Shown here: piece by piece, positions 10,252 to 22,383 of the stretch
Position numbering within the stretch: position 1 is the stretch's first letter
How the letters are laid out: every line of letters begins with the position of its first letter
Assembly: GCA_004352715.1 (NCBI GenBank)
Contig: SCFE01000029.1
Location: 2,294,127-2,358,126, forward strand
DNA: 64,000 bases
Direction: 5' to 3'
Source: Hofstenia miamia
Taxonomy: Eukaryota; Xenacoelomorpha; Acoela
Notes under the pieces: generated by a model
Databases searched by the model: none
Seen by the model: the letters and a program-made list of their open reading frames with translations, nothing else
Told to the model about the DNA's origin: nothing
Translations under genes and position numbers: made by a program

Positions 10252-12058
10252 ATGAAGTTAATATTAGCTTCCTTGATAGGTGTCGTATTTCTATTAACAA
10301 TTTCCTCTATAAACTGCATTCAACCAGGTCTTCAAATTGCTCTGTCAGCGAAAGGATTAAATTATTTAGCACAGGTTAGTTTAACACTTTTTTATATTTT
10401 TCACTACTGTTATTTTTTCAGGTAACATCAGAATACTTCAACCAGAATGTCACAGGTTTGAAATTAGATGAAATAGATGGCTCAGTACAATTCAAAAAAG
10501 GCTTTATCTCCTATACAATAACATATTCTATCTATGATATTTCTATTGCAAAATTTTCAGTTGGATCCACGTCAATGACATCAAGTTCAAATAAAGGTGT
10601 TGTTTTCCAAATAAATAACATAAATGCTGAAATTCAAGGTCAGTTTCATATCGACGGAGATTTTTTTACAGCTACAACAACTGCTACAATAAGTCTAGCA
10701 AATGGAAAACTTGTGGCAAGTGCAAGTTTGGGATCAACATCTGATGGGAGATTTAATCTATCTTGCACTTCATGCATTGCTACTGTGGGTTCAGTCAGTG
10801 TAGATTTTCATGGAGGGTCAAGTTGGTTCTTTAAGGTTTGTCCAATTTTTTAATTTCCCTTCTATATTTTTTAATAAAGCATTTATGAATACAATAATTA
10901 CTTCAGGAAAACAATTTACTTTGTAAATTGTTATGCTTATGTTTCTGATGTTTTATTAAATTTGTCAATTGTCTTTACTCAAACTAACATTTCTATTCCA
11001 ATAATCATGAGAGAAATTCCTTTCATTAATGATGTATGAATGCTCAAATATATCCAGCAAATATTATTAAATTTGAAGTATAAACAATATTTAGTGATGC
11101 TTAGGTTCTTGACGAAATCTCAGACTTCGCTGATTTAATTCAAGACAAATTTCAAGCCATTTGCAAATTATTGGACAAATTGATTGATGTTGATGGCAAT
11201 GATAAATTGAAAACTTTTCCAATTAAAAAAGAAATAAACCATGAGGCAATAATTGATTATTCCCAAACAGGATCTCCATACTATGACAGCAAAGGAATGG
11301 CTACCTTTCATAAAGGAGAGTTTACACCATCAAGTAATCCTTCAATTAAATACAACTTCACTGCTAAACCCTTCCCTTTCATTAGAACCAACAAAATGAT
11401 CTCGTTTTGGTTGAGTGAGTATGTTGGAAATACTGCTGGAATCACTTACCAAATAGAAAAAAGCCTCAAATTTTTGCTTTCACCTGAAACGGCTGATAAT
11501 GCAATGCTACGTGCATTTCTGAATACTCGGTTTTTACGGAACGTACTCCCGCAATTCTATCAGAAATATCCAAACATGAACTACACAATTATGGTGACTT
11601 CAACTAAGGCACCCCACGTCGAAATTTTTGAACAGATAAGTTGCTTGAATGTTAATGTGATGATGAATTTTTCTACACTGACATCAAATGGATCTGTGCC
11701 AGCATTTACAACTGAGGCAGTTGTAAATGTAAACACTACAGCTAAGATTGATGCAAATTTAATTCTAAAGGTTATCCTAAAAAGTATGAATGGCAATTTA
11801 CAACTTAAAAGTACAGAAATTGGGCCCATCTCTTCAAATGAGCTCAAACGACTAAAAGTATATTTCATTGATATAATTCTTAAAGGAGCCATTTCATCTA
11901 TTGGCAGAATGGGATTCCAATTGCCAGCAATTAGTGGAGTGAAGTTTGTTAATTCAAGTGTAAATCTTCATAATGGTTTTGTATTTATTGAAAGTGATGC
12001 AATTTACAAATTATCTACAAAAATGACAAACTTGTATTATATTGATAAAAGAATTTGA
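10252..12058 (+). CDS. BPI: BPI/LBP-family lipid-binding protein, 3 exons, 496 aa
   Basis: Three exons join in phase: 10252-10374, 10422-10835 and 11105-12058. Introns begin GT and end AG. Residues 1-22 are a signal peptide (KLILASLIGVVFLLTISS, cleavage after INC). The start of the mature protein (IQPGLQIALSAKGLNYLAQ) matches the BPI N-terminus. The FHGGSSWFF segment after Cys159 and the Cys at 199 reproduce the 40-residue spacing of the Cys135-Cys175 disulfide of human BPI. A second BUG-like barrel occupies about 255-490 (YQKYPNMNYTIMV, IGPISSNEL). Family length is 480-490, so the gene looks complete. Members bind lipid A or other lipids in secretions; ligand here is unknown. AATAAA occurs at 12351 and 12359, about 300 bp downstream. 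The family call is firm; orthology to vertebrate BPI is not shown. Confidence 0.93.
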
Positions 12059-13430
12059 TTGTGTGAAAAAGTAAAATACAAATTTGGCACTTCTAGCTTT
12101 ATGTCAAAATGTATGTTTGCTCGAAAGGTTGATACTGTAATGTATTATATTTTTTAACTAGCAGTGCTATTTTTCAAATTTTTTGATATTTAATTTCTCA
12201 TTGCACTTATTCAGTCAGAGATAGAATCGGATATAATCCGGATCTTAAGATTTAATCCGTATCTGGAAATTTCAAGATCCTATCCGAATTTGCAAATGTC
12301 ATTGATTTTTCGCTCAGAAACGGATCCGAACTTAAATTAAGTATTCTAACAATAAATGAATAAAGACTTAAATTAAGTCATTATTCTTCACATATGAATA
12401 CTATGTTTAAAGTGACCCTCAAAAAGAAGATCCCTTTCTAATCGGTCTGATGATGCTTGACAAAACATTGTGTGCAACTCCATGACCTTCAATTCTTTGA
12501 TTATTTATTAACCTTTGTAATAATGGAACTCCGAAAATAGTTCTCAATTATAATCAAAATATATTTTATGGATTTTAAAAGATTATTGAGAATCCTTATT
12601 AATTTTACAATTCTTTAAGCTACAAAACACCAGTAACTTCAAAGTTGCAGCAAAGAGATTAAATCAGAAATAGCACACGCAATAGCATTTCAAGAGCAAA
12701 TCAAACATTTACTGAAAAACATGCAACAAAAATGTACAAAGATATTAAATTTATTGTAATAATTTTACTATATATGCATTTCCAACGAATAAAACAAAAT
12801 CCAACAATTCACAAAGAATTACTTCCAAACAATTGTTACTACAACATTTATTTATAATTTATAGAAAAGACCTGCAAAATTTGAGCTTGAACATAGGTTT
12901 CTGGGGCTCTGTAGCAGTTTTATTGCATTCAAGAATCTCTAGTTTCATATATTTCAGATTTCTCAAATACCATGGTGGCACACATTATAGACGTACACCA
13001 GTGACTTCCTGAAATCTCCAAATACGCTTTATCAATGATAATTTGTATTCTTAGTCTTGAGGTACAAAGCATGTAGCAAATTACATATTTGGAAAAAGGA
13101 TTCTCTTAAGGCAGTTTTTAGTGCAAAACTTCATCGATTTTGAAGGGGGATTAAAATGTAACCGATTTGAAGAATTTGTTTTCCCAGTGATTTTTACAAA
13201 ATTTTACCACGACAGGTTGTTCCAATGCAACTTTTCAAACATGAACAAATGATGGACAACCCTAATATATATATATATATATTACGGCAAAATATTTGAG
13301 ACATCAATCGATTCAATTTAGAAACTTAAATGTTCCAATGGAATGTGCATAATCTTCGACACTTACAACATTTTTAATACAATGTTTATAATAGAGTATT
13401 TTCATAAATGGGTATGAGTATTACATATGC
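12059..13430. other. 3' flank and non-coding sequence
   Basis: Holds likely polyadenylation signals for the upstream gene (AATAAA at 12351-12356 and 12359-12364). A GGAT-rich segment with opposed arms lies at about 12218-12325, and a short (TA)n tract at 13264-13283. No reading frame of interest. Confidence 0.5.
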
Positions 13431-13431
13431 A

Positions 13432-13490
<59 letters not shown>

Positions 13491-13623
13491 TTGTATATTT
13501 ATATCAGCAGGNNNNNNNNNNNNNNNNNNNNNNNNNNNNNNNNNNNNNNNNNNNNNNNNNNNNNNNNNNNNNNNNNNNNNNNNNNNNNNNNNNNNNNNNN
13601 NNNNNNNNNNNNNNNNNNNNNNN

Positions 13624-13654
<31 letters not shown>
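13431..13654. repeat. (TA)n microsatellite around an assembly gap
   Basis: (TA)n runs flank the gap 13512-13623. The 23 bp before the gap (13489-13511) recur exactly before the gap at 19470. Open frames across this stretch are artefacts of TA repeats and N. Confidence 0.9.
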
Positions 13655-13657
<3 letters not shown>

Positions 13658-14051
13658 TCTTTGCTTCTCTTATCAATTGTTATGCAGTGCCACCTATTGC
13701 TCGATGGAGACAACAAATGAAGTTTAGGTTCATCTTTGACTATATTCAAATATTACGCTTATAAACATGTTGAGACTTTAGCGTAGTGTTTTGTGGGCAT
13801 GCCCGGGCCCGCCGGGCAGAAGGGAGGGCGGTCACCGGGAATTTTTTTGATCGGGTGGTCGGGCATCTGGCGCTCAAATAACCGGGCACATGTTATGCCC
13901 GCTCAAAAAAGTCTGGTATAATCATATAAGATAATATACTGTAATGACGGACGATTATTCTCTTTTTAAAAAGAAATTCAATAATTTAAAGCGAAATTTA
14001 TGCTTTTGCCGCCAAAATATTTAAATTTTGTTGTACATTTGATGTAATAAA

Positions 14052-15850
14052 ATGACAGAAATGGAGAAAGTTAATAATGTGGAAGCACGGGCAAGGCCAA
14101 CAAAATCGTCATTAGAGAATGGTATAAAGGCAAAATCTGTGGAAATGTATGCGAATCCTAACATAGTAAAAAATGAAATATGGAATAAATTCGGTTTACT
14201 TAGATATCCGGATGGTGAAAATATACCTGGTTTTACTGCCTGTTTTTCGTGTCTCCTTGTCTATCACTATAAACCAGGTGATGGTACAAAATCATTACAT
14301 CGGCATGCATGTAGTCAATCCAAGACTATGATCGCAGTAACAGGAGAAGGCCCAACGTCAATCAAAAACAAACAAACGGATATGCGACAATTAATCTTTC
14401 CTAGATCGAAGATTACATCAGAGAAAAAGCAGACTCTTAATACTGCCGTTATTGACATGTGTTCCTTAGACATGCGTCCCATATCTTGTTGTACAGGTGG
14501 GAACAGAGACAGAGTTGTAAACAAAACCACATAAAAAATTAATCAGGTAACAAAAGTTTAAAAATTATACTTTTAGAAGTTTTTTTGCTTTTCCCGACAC
14601 TTGAAACAATTTCAGCCAGTTTTTGCTGTTTAATCACCAGAATTCTGAATATTTTTACGATTTTATATAAAGCAGGTCAATAATACTTTGTGATTACAAC
14701 TCTAAGGAGCTAAATATGGTCTTGATCTAAAAGTCTCTGAATTGTTTTTACATCCTTCAAATCTTTCACGAAAAAGCTATTCCATCACTTAAGTGTACTT
14801 TTGAACGCCAACTGCAAAGTGTACCTGTATCACTCTCTGTTTCCCCGGTAGCCTTCCAATTTGATCACTGGACATCAAAATATAAGAGTATGTCGTTCAA
14901 CGCAGTGAATTACCAATTCATTAACATAAACTTCGAATACTGTACCGGGACAATTACAGTGGATTCATACAAAAGTGATACGAAGCATGCAAATAATATT
15001 GTGATGGATTTAAAAGAAAAATGCTGCCGATTTTTGATGTCAATAAGCAGTACAATTATAAACCAATATGTACTCCAGACAGTGATAGTAAACTTGTGGC
15101 TGCTGTTCAATCAAAATTTGATAGAGTATCATGTATGGCACATGACTAAAACACAGTTCTACGAAGTTCATTATCTAGCCTGTCAAGAACTACTCCATCT
15201 TCTGATATTACTAACTGTCTTTCTGCAGCTAAGGAAATTGTGAGATACTTCAAAAGTAGTGGACTAAGTCATAGATTAGAAACGCAGTTAGTACAGGAAG
15301 TAGACACTCGTTTTAATAGTTATTTCTATATGCTTACGTCTATTCACAAGAATTTAGTGCAAGTGAAAAATCTGCTTGCTCAGAAAGAGACACATGTTGA
15401 CCAGATTACATATCTGAACCAAGACTTAATAAAATCGATTATTTCAGTTCTTAAACTTTTTGTTGAAGCCACAGATATTATAGCTTGTGAAAGTCACCCA
15501 ACAATTTCATTGTGCTATCCAGTGTTCCTAAAGCTGCAAAAGAATATGGTTCCAACAAATACAAATGACGGCTGCAAACTACTCCGACAAAAGCTGTTAG
15601 ATGGTGTAAAAGACAAATGCTTGGCGAAGCTTGTGTCTTATCACTTTATTGCAACTTTATTGGATCCTAGATATTACAAAAAAGTTATGGGAAAAAATAA
15701 ACTTATTTCCAAAACACATATTAGGAATCATTTGAAGGAGCTCGAACTAACATCTCTGTCTGGGTCACTCAAAATAAACATTCTGCTGTGAGCAAATCAT
15801 TCTTAGATGATACTGATTCAGAATCTGACTCAGAACTGCCCATTTCATTC
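14052..15850 (+). pseudogene. BED-finger hAT transposase relic
   Basis: The first frame (14052-14534) starts MTEMEKVNNVEARARP and contains a BED-type finger (FTACFSC, then GTKSLHRHAC). Later pieces follow hAT order: DLKVSELFLHPS, then FDHWTSKYKSMSFNAV (14850-14915), DTKHANNIVMDLKEKC, SKFDRVSCMAHD (15110-15145), and a long frame 15240-15791 with QEVDTRFNSYFYML and FIATLLDPRYYKKV. At least three frame changes and early stops make it inactive. The C-terminal dimerisation motif is missing: the copy ends where the 84-bp minisatellite begins. A GC-rich block at 13785-13910 (GGGCATGCCCGGGCCCG) may belong to its left terminal region. Confidence 0.85.
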
Positions 15851-15852
15851 GT

Positions 15853-16960
15853 CATTGTATACTCCCAGATTTTACAAACCTAGAAACATTTATTTCTTAG
15901 AAATAGATATATATGGAGGATAGAAATTTCATTCTCCTTTGTATAATCCCAGTTTCTACTAACCTAGAAACGTATATTTTTTAGAAATAGATATATATAG
16001 AGGACAGAAATATCATTTGCCTTTGCAAAATCCCAGTTTTTACTAAATTAGAAACATATATTTTTTAGATATAGATATATATAGAGCATATAAATATCAT
16101 TTGTCTTTGCTTAATCCCAATTTTTACTAAATTAGAAACATATATTTTTTAGATATAGATATATATAGAGCATATAAATATCATTTGTCTTTNTTTCTAC
16201 TAACCTAGAAACGTTCATTTTTTGGATATAGATATATATGGAAGATAGACATTTCATTGGCCATTGTATAATCCCAGATTTTACAAACCTAGAAACATTT
16301 ATTTTTTAGAAATATACATATATGGAGGATAGAAATNNNNNNNNNNNNNNNNNNNNNCTTAATCCCAATTTTTACTAAATTAGAAACATATATTTTTTAG
16401 ATATAGATATATATAGAGCATATAAATATCATTTGTCTTTGCTTAATCCCAATTTTTACTAAATTTAGAAACGTTTTTTTATAGATATAGATATATATAG
16501 AGCATAGAAATATCATTTGTCTTTGTTTAATCCCAGATTTTGCAAACCTAGAAACATTTATTTTTTAGATATAGATATACATATAGGATAGAAATTTCAT
16601 TCCTCTTCCAGATTTTACTAAATTAGAAATGCATATTTTTAGATATATATATATATATATATATATAGGATAGAAATATCATTTGCCTTTGTATAATCCC
16701 AGTTTTTACTAACCTAGAAATGTATATTTTTAGTATGATTACATATATTTTTAGGTTTGGTGCATCATTTGTCTTTATATAATCTCATCTTTGTATTTAA
16801 TAAAAACGTATATTTCTTATGTATACATATATNATATATATATATATATATATATAGGTTAGATATAACATTCCTCTTTGTATATTCTGAGATTTGTCTA
16901 TATTATAAACATATATTGTATATATATATATTATATTTAGGTGAAATATAACATTTGTCT
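15853..16960. repeat. 84-bp minisatellite, about 11-13 diverged copies
   Basis: The unit contains AATCCCAG, then AAACCTAGAAACATTTATTT, an ATATAGATATATAT core, and AGAAATATCATTTGTCTTT. Successive TCCCA landmarks at 15864, 15948, 16032 and 16116 give a period of 84. Copies on the right are more worn and drift into (TA)n. A gap (16337-16357) and single N at 16193 and 16833 suggest the array is not fully resolved. Confidence 0.88.
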
Positions 16961-17238
16961 TAGTATTTTCTGAGTTTTGTCTATCATATAAACATTTATT
17001 TTTCATATATAGTCTAGCATCATCATAGTTAGCAATATAGAAAAGCAATAACACAGTGATAGCATAGCATCTATATTTCTCAAAATTAGAACTTCCAAGA
17101 CTACCATTTAAACATAAGCAATTTAAAGTAGTATACATTAACAAGGCCATCTTAATGGGCATCTGGACTGATACAGGTATAATGCAATCGTAACTACTAT
17201 GGATATGTTTTGCACTGGCCTCTACCCTAGTAAATACG

Positions 17239-17354
17239 TTTGGAAAATTTGGCAAATATTTTCCAAAATTTGGATAAAAATCCATAATTTTTGTAAATGG
17301 AAATATTCCAAATGTTTGGCAAATATTTGCCAAATAATTGCCAAATTTTCCAAA
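17239..17354. repeat. Short palindromic repeat, MITE-like
   Basis: Begins TTTGGAAAATTTGGCAA and ends with its exact 17-bp reverse complement. The interior also alternates TTTGGCAAAT and ATTTGCCAAA, so the whole 116 bp could fold into a hairpin. No target duplication was identified. Confidence 0.6.
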
Positions 17355-18169
17355 TTTGTACAATTTGTACATTCATTAATTTACAGCTTATTTGAATAAA
17401 TAAAAGTGTGCGTAATATATATTAAACTATTTCAAACATTTTTGAAACCAATATAACAAAAATTTCAACTTTTTATTGACTACTATTGTAAACAATAATT
17501 CTAGATCTATACTAATACAACTACAACCGAACAGTAAATATTGAAATAACTCTTTTTCTCATCTATAAATATAGGAATTCAAAATATAGTTCAAATATTT
17601 GCGTAGAATGTTAATTATTTTTTTAAACATAAACCTTAAGCTGTGTAGCAATTTTTAAAGTTTTGAAAGTTTCTTGAAAAAAATTTAAGCGTTTATAATC
17701 CAATAAAGATATCGGCAAAATCTGAAAGTAAGTCTGGATAGAAAAGTATCTCCTATCTCATTTTCAGATTTTCTATTGCGAAAGGGTCATTAAGACTCTA
17801 TTTGTTTTTAGTTTTTAAAATAACTCATGGACTTAGTTTGAGCATGCATTAGCACGCTTTAATAAAAGATATGTGGGCTCTTAACTTCTTCAATTTCCAA
17901 CAGTTTTGTTTCTAATTTGTTTCTAAATCTGATAGCAATGTTTATGGCTATTCGCTAGAAAAGCCTAGAAAAGTTGCTGTAAAATTAATATTAGGGGCTT
18001 TATGTATAATAGAGGTGGAGGCAAAAATGTTACAACTTAATAATTTATTATCTTCTTGATATTTTAAGAAGGGGATACACTGCCCAAGTTCTGATCATAA
18101 ATGATTTTGTGTCAAAAATTAGACCTATAATCATGGATATGCCAGAAGACAACCAAAAACAAGTTTTAA

Positions 18170-18189
18170 TTGCCAAAGGTCTTTAATAC

Positions 18190-18233
<44 letters not shown>

Positions 18234-18323
18234 GNNNNNNNNNNNNNNNNNNNNNNNNNNNNNNNNNNNNNNNNNNNNNNNNNNNNNNNNNNNNNNNNNN
18301 NNNNNNNNNNNNNNNNNNNNNNN

Positions 18324-18358
<35 letters not shown>

Positions 18359-18390
18359 TATATATAAATATATATATATGTATAATATTG
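18170..18390. repeat. (TA)n microsatellite around an assembly gap
   Basis: (TA)n tracts flank the N run 18235-18323, next to the Penelope-like element's end. There are no genes. Confidence 0.88.
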
Positions 18391-18401
18391 TGCTCAATTA
18401 A

Positions 18402-18435
18402 TGTCAACCGGTTTCGATTCAAAAATCATCATCAG
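18402..18435 (-). ncRNA. Hammerhead-ribozyme-like core at the end of a Penelope-like element
   Basis: On the minus strand, CTGATGA is followed by T, a perfect GATT/AATC stem with a TTTG loop, then GAAAC and the palindrome ACCGGT. This is the order of a hammerhead core, and minimal hammerheads with very short stem III are known in Penelope-like elements. Stem I looks weak here, so this is an inference from the core alone. Confidence 0.35.
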
Positions 18436-18508
18436 AATACAAAATTTGTGGGAATTATGTTTACAATATACTACACTAAAATTTAATGATGTTTAAATTT
18501 TCATGCAC

Positions 18509-19395
18509 TTAGAATGAATTTAATATGCTCATATTACTTAGCTGCTTGTTCAATAATTGATCTTTGTTATGGTTCTTAATTATTAAAGCTTCTGCAATCA
18601 TCGTATTGGGTGTTCTCATTATTACATTAAAATTGTTCTTTCTATCATGATGTTGATGCATATATATTTCTGACATTTGATGACCTGATAGATGCTCATT
18701 GATCCTAGTTATAAAATGGTGCTTAATTTCCCCGATGTAAGAAATATTGCATTCTTCACAATTGTATTCATAGACAAGTGAGGAAACTAGCATTTTTTCG
18801 ATAGGATCTTTGTTCTTAAAAACGTCTGACGTTTTCTTTGATTGCAAAATTGATGTTAACTTAGTTAATTTTAATCGTGTATTAATGATCTTTATCCGTT
18901 CTTTTAAGAGATTTTGATGGTCCTCAATATATGGTAATTTCCAATATATTGGTATTCTACCTTCATCATTTGCTTTGTTACATTCAATAGACTTTGAGGT
19001 GAAACCTTGGTCAGCAAAATTTTTAATCCATTTATGTGGATAGCCGTTCTTTTCAAATATTTCATATAATTCAGTTATGGATTCAATCATGTTATTATAA
19101 TTTGAAGAAATTTTAATAATTCGATTTAATAAGCACTTAATTGTGTTGATTTTGAACTTTGGGTAACAAAAAAATTGATAAGGAATGTATAACGTGGTAT
19201 TTGATGACTTGCGATACATCTTTGTTTCATAGTGGTGTTGGTTCAAAGTTATTGTTAAATCTAGAAAATTTAGATTGTGATTTTGTTCTTCTTCTACTGT
19301 AAATTGTACTTCAGGTAGGCATACATTTATTAATTGCATTCAGTTTTCTACATTTTCTTTATCGTCAAACAGCAAATATGTCATCAACGTATCTG

Positions 19396-19410
<15 letters not shown>
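18509..19410 (-). pseudogene. Penelope-like retroelement, RT C-terminus and GIY-YIG endonuclease
   Basis: Near 19390 the minus strand encodes YVDDIFAV, the catalytic YxDD box of reverse transcriptase, then shifts frame by one base. The main frame (276 codons, 18509-19339) has NLNFLDLTITLNQHHYETKM and YRKSS, the Penelope RT tail, followed by a C-terminal GIY-YIG region: VYEYNCEECNISYIGE, then FITRINEHLSGH. The upstream RT fingers and palm are missing: the sequence runs into a (TA)n tract and the gap at 19470. One internal stop (before MQLINV) and the frameshift indicate decay. Such elements are single-ORF retroelements of animals. Confidence 0.88.
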
Positions 19411-19448
<38 letters not shown>

Positions 19449-20068
19449 TTGTATATTTATATCAGCAGGNNNNNNNNNNNNNNNNNNNNNNNNNNNNNNN
19501 NNNNNNNNNNNNNNNNNNNNNNNNNNNNNNNNNNNNNNNNNNNNNNNNNNNNNNNNNNNNNNNNNNNNNNNNNNNNNNNNNNNNNNNNNNNNNNNNNNNN
19601 NNNNNNNNNNNNNNNNNNNNNNNNNNNNNNNNNNNNNNNNNNNNNNNNNNNNNNNNNNNNNNNNNNNNNNNNNNNNNNNNNNNNNNNNNNNNNNNNNNNN
19701 NNNNNNNNNNNNNNNNNNNNNNNNNNNNNNNNNNNNNNNNNNNNNNNNNNNNNNNNNNNNNNNNNNNNNNNNNNNNNNNNNNNNNNNNNNNNNNNNNNNN
19801 NNNNNNNNNNNNNNNNNNNNNNNNNNNNNNNNNNNNNNNNNNNNNNNNNNNNNNNNNNNNNNNNNNNNNNNNNNNNNNNNNNNNNNNNNNNNNNNNNNNN
19901 NNNNNNNNNNNNNNNNNNNNNNNNNNNNNNNNNNNNNNNNNNNNNNNNNNNNNNNNNNNNNNNNNNNNNNNNNNNNNNNNNNNNNNNNNNNNNNNNNNNN
20001 NNNNNNNNNNNNNNNNNNNNNNNNNNNNNNNNNNNNNNNNNNNNNNTATATATATGTATATATATATC
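19400..20068. repeat. (TA)n tracts around the largest gap
   Basis: (TA)n from about 19400, a 23-bp segment at 19447-19469 shared with the earlier gap, then N at 19470-20046 and more (TA)n. Sequence content is unknown. Confidence 0.88.
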
Positions 20069-20124
20069 GAGAGAGTGAACTGTAAAGTTTTGTTTTGTAT
20101 GATGAGTCGCATTAATTTATTTTC

Positions 20125-21080
20125 TTGCTTCTTTGCAGTAGTCATGGAATGGACAAACATTTAACATGTTTTTGTGGTTCAGACATATATTTCCTGTGGG
20201 AAATCAACCATTGCCACACAGTGTGCACTTCGTCAGCACTTCAACGTTGCACCTCGTGGCTGTGTTCCAGGACTACAATCAATCATTTCGTAGGTGAAGA
20301 GCCCCAGGGAATCTGGAGATGTGAAGAAGAAGAAGCGTGGTCACCAAAGGACTGCAAGATCTCCGGCGAATATTAAAGCGGTTTAGCAATCCATCTTCAG
20401 GTCTCCCTGATGATCTGCCCGCAAGCATGAATTAGTTTTTGGGTTATCAGTTCATTCTGTTAGATGGATCCTTGGTGTGCAATATCCTGAGTTGAAATAA
20501 TCAGTTCCTGATTCTTTGAAGAAAATGAGAGGACAGTTTCAGTGACATCTGAGCATTATGTGAAGATGTTACAGGATTTCTTCCTGCCTAATCTGAATGA
20601 GATGGACTTGGATAATGTTTGGTTCCAGCAAGATGGGGCAACTGCACATACATCAAGAGCATCCATGGTTGTCTTGAATGAAGTGTTTCCTGGGCATGTG
20701 ATCTCTCTGAGGGGCAATCTTCAGTGACCAGCAAGGTCCCCTGATCTTGCGCCTTGCGAATATTTCTTGGTGGGATGTCTGAAGTCCGTCGTGTACAATA
20801 ACAGACCCAACAACCTGAACCACCTAAAGAATATCATTCATGAAGCCGCTGCCAAGATTCCTATTGAAATGTTGGAAAGAGTCAACATCAATTTCTGGAA
20901 ATGACTGACACAATGTATTGACAATAACGGACGTCATTTGCCTGATATCATATTTAAAACTGGTAAATTGTAAAATTTACTTGTTTCTGATTATGATATT
21001 ACAAAATTCATTTGTATATATTCATTAATTTTGTTATAATATATGTTTCAAATAAACAAGTTTCTCTACCCCACCCTGTA
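20125..21080 (+). pseudogene. mariner/IS630-like transposase relic
   Basis: The N-terminal helix-turn-helix region is seen near 20180-20285 as ATQCALRQHFNVAPRGCVPG in one frame. The catalytic half is best preserved at 20542-20727, with VWFQQDGATAHTSRASM containing the second catalytic Asp. After one stop at 20728 come PARSPDLAPCEYFLVGCLKS and NNRPNNLNHLKNIIHEAAAK. The right end (21066-21080, CTACCCCACCCTGTA) looks like the terminal inverted repeat of this group. The left terminus is lost in the (TA)n/gap. Multiple stops show it is inactive. Confidence 0.82.
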
Positions 21081-21505
21081 TAATATCTCCGGCAATTTTG
21101 GAGTTGGACTGGTTGAAATTGAAACAGAGGATTATTTACAAAATTTGTCTAATAATTTGGAAATGCCTGCATGGAATCGGCCTACTTACCTAACTGAATT
21201 GCTGCAACCAATGAAGGAAATTTGAGATATCAGGGATTAGTCATCATACCCAGAACGAGGAGAAATTTGACGGTAAGAGCATTTTCAGTGTATGCTCCAA
21301 AACTATTTAATGAAGTACGCCAATCCTCGAGCGTTAGGGAATTTAAAAGAAAATTAAAGTACTATCTGTTCGTCAATCAGTTTGATGACATTAATTTTGT
21401 GTAAATGTATATTATTGTTTTTGTAATTGCGCATTAGAGTTCCCTCTGGGAAATGTCTGCGCTTTATAAGAATTAACATAATAATAATAATAATAATAAT
21501 AAAAT
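21081..21505 (+). pseudogene. 5'-truncated non-LTR retrotransposon end with (AAT)n tail
   Basis: The frame contains PRTRRNLTVRAFSVYAPKLF and SSVREFKRKLKYYLF, the C-terminal end of CR1/L2-like RT proteins, then a stop and about 80 bp of 3' UTR ending in (AAT)n at 21479-21501. One frameshift occurs near 21225. The fragment starts directly after the mariner-like terminus, which suggests it integrated there or was interrupted by the mariner. Confidence 0.75.
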
Positions 21506-22342
21506 ATTCCTCCCCTTAGTGTTTCCTAAATATTTATATTTTCCGCTATGTGCAAATTTATATAATATTTTCTCAACCAAAGCAAAAAAATATATGCGCC
21601 GATAAATGCAAGCAAAAAGTTATATTTTCCGCCCTATGCAAAATCCAATCGAATTTTGAAATTGGTATAGGAAATACCTGAAAATGACGCATAAGGCTAT
21701 TTTTATCTGCACAAAATCATAACATTTTTTACTAAGCAGTTTATCTTATATAATTTCTCTTAATTTTTGTTGAAGTTTCTTGCTAAAATTTAACTTTTAA
21801 GCATTTCAAAATGTTTCCTTTTATTCAATTTGCGTTTCTTAAAGGTTCTAAGTTTCTTTAATCAAACTTAGGCAGCATTTACTACTACCAACTCCAAACA
21901 AAGTTCTCATCTAAGGTATTGCTTCCTACAATAGAAAACAATTTTAACCCACATCAAGATTCAATGCACTTAAAATACAAATTTCCATTACTGTTTATTT
22001 ACAGTCAATTTGCAATACGTTAGAATTATTTCTTTGTCTAAAATGAGTAAAAAGTTTTGGCAGTTATTTACAAATTTGCAACCTATTTGTTTGCTATAAT
22101 ATAACAACTCTAAAATCGCAGCATCCTGAACTACAGTTTGATAAACCAATGTCACTGGCCTCAGAATCAGGATTGAATAAATATCACAGTTCTCATTTCA
22201 TTTCAAACAGGATCGAAGTAACATAGCTTATTATGAATAGTAACAGGCTCATGTAGTTTTAGTTCTTGCAACCACATTCCGTTTCTGGAAGCACCACTTA
22301 ATTGATGAATATTTAAGCTAACACCTTTAATATATATTATAT

Positions 22343-22383
<41 letters not shown>

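Noticed and set aside
13386-13764. ORFs made of YIYIYI and unknown residues (also 18170-18486 and 19449-20160)
   Set aside because: They are (TA)n repeats and N runs read as codons.
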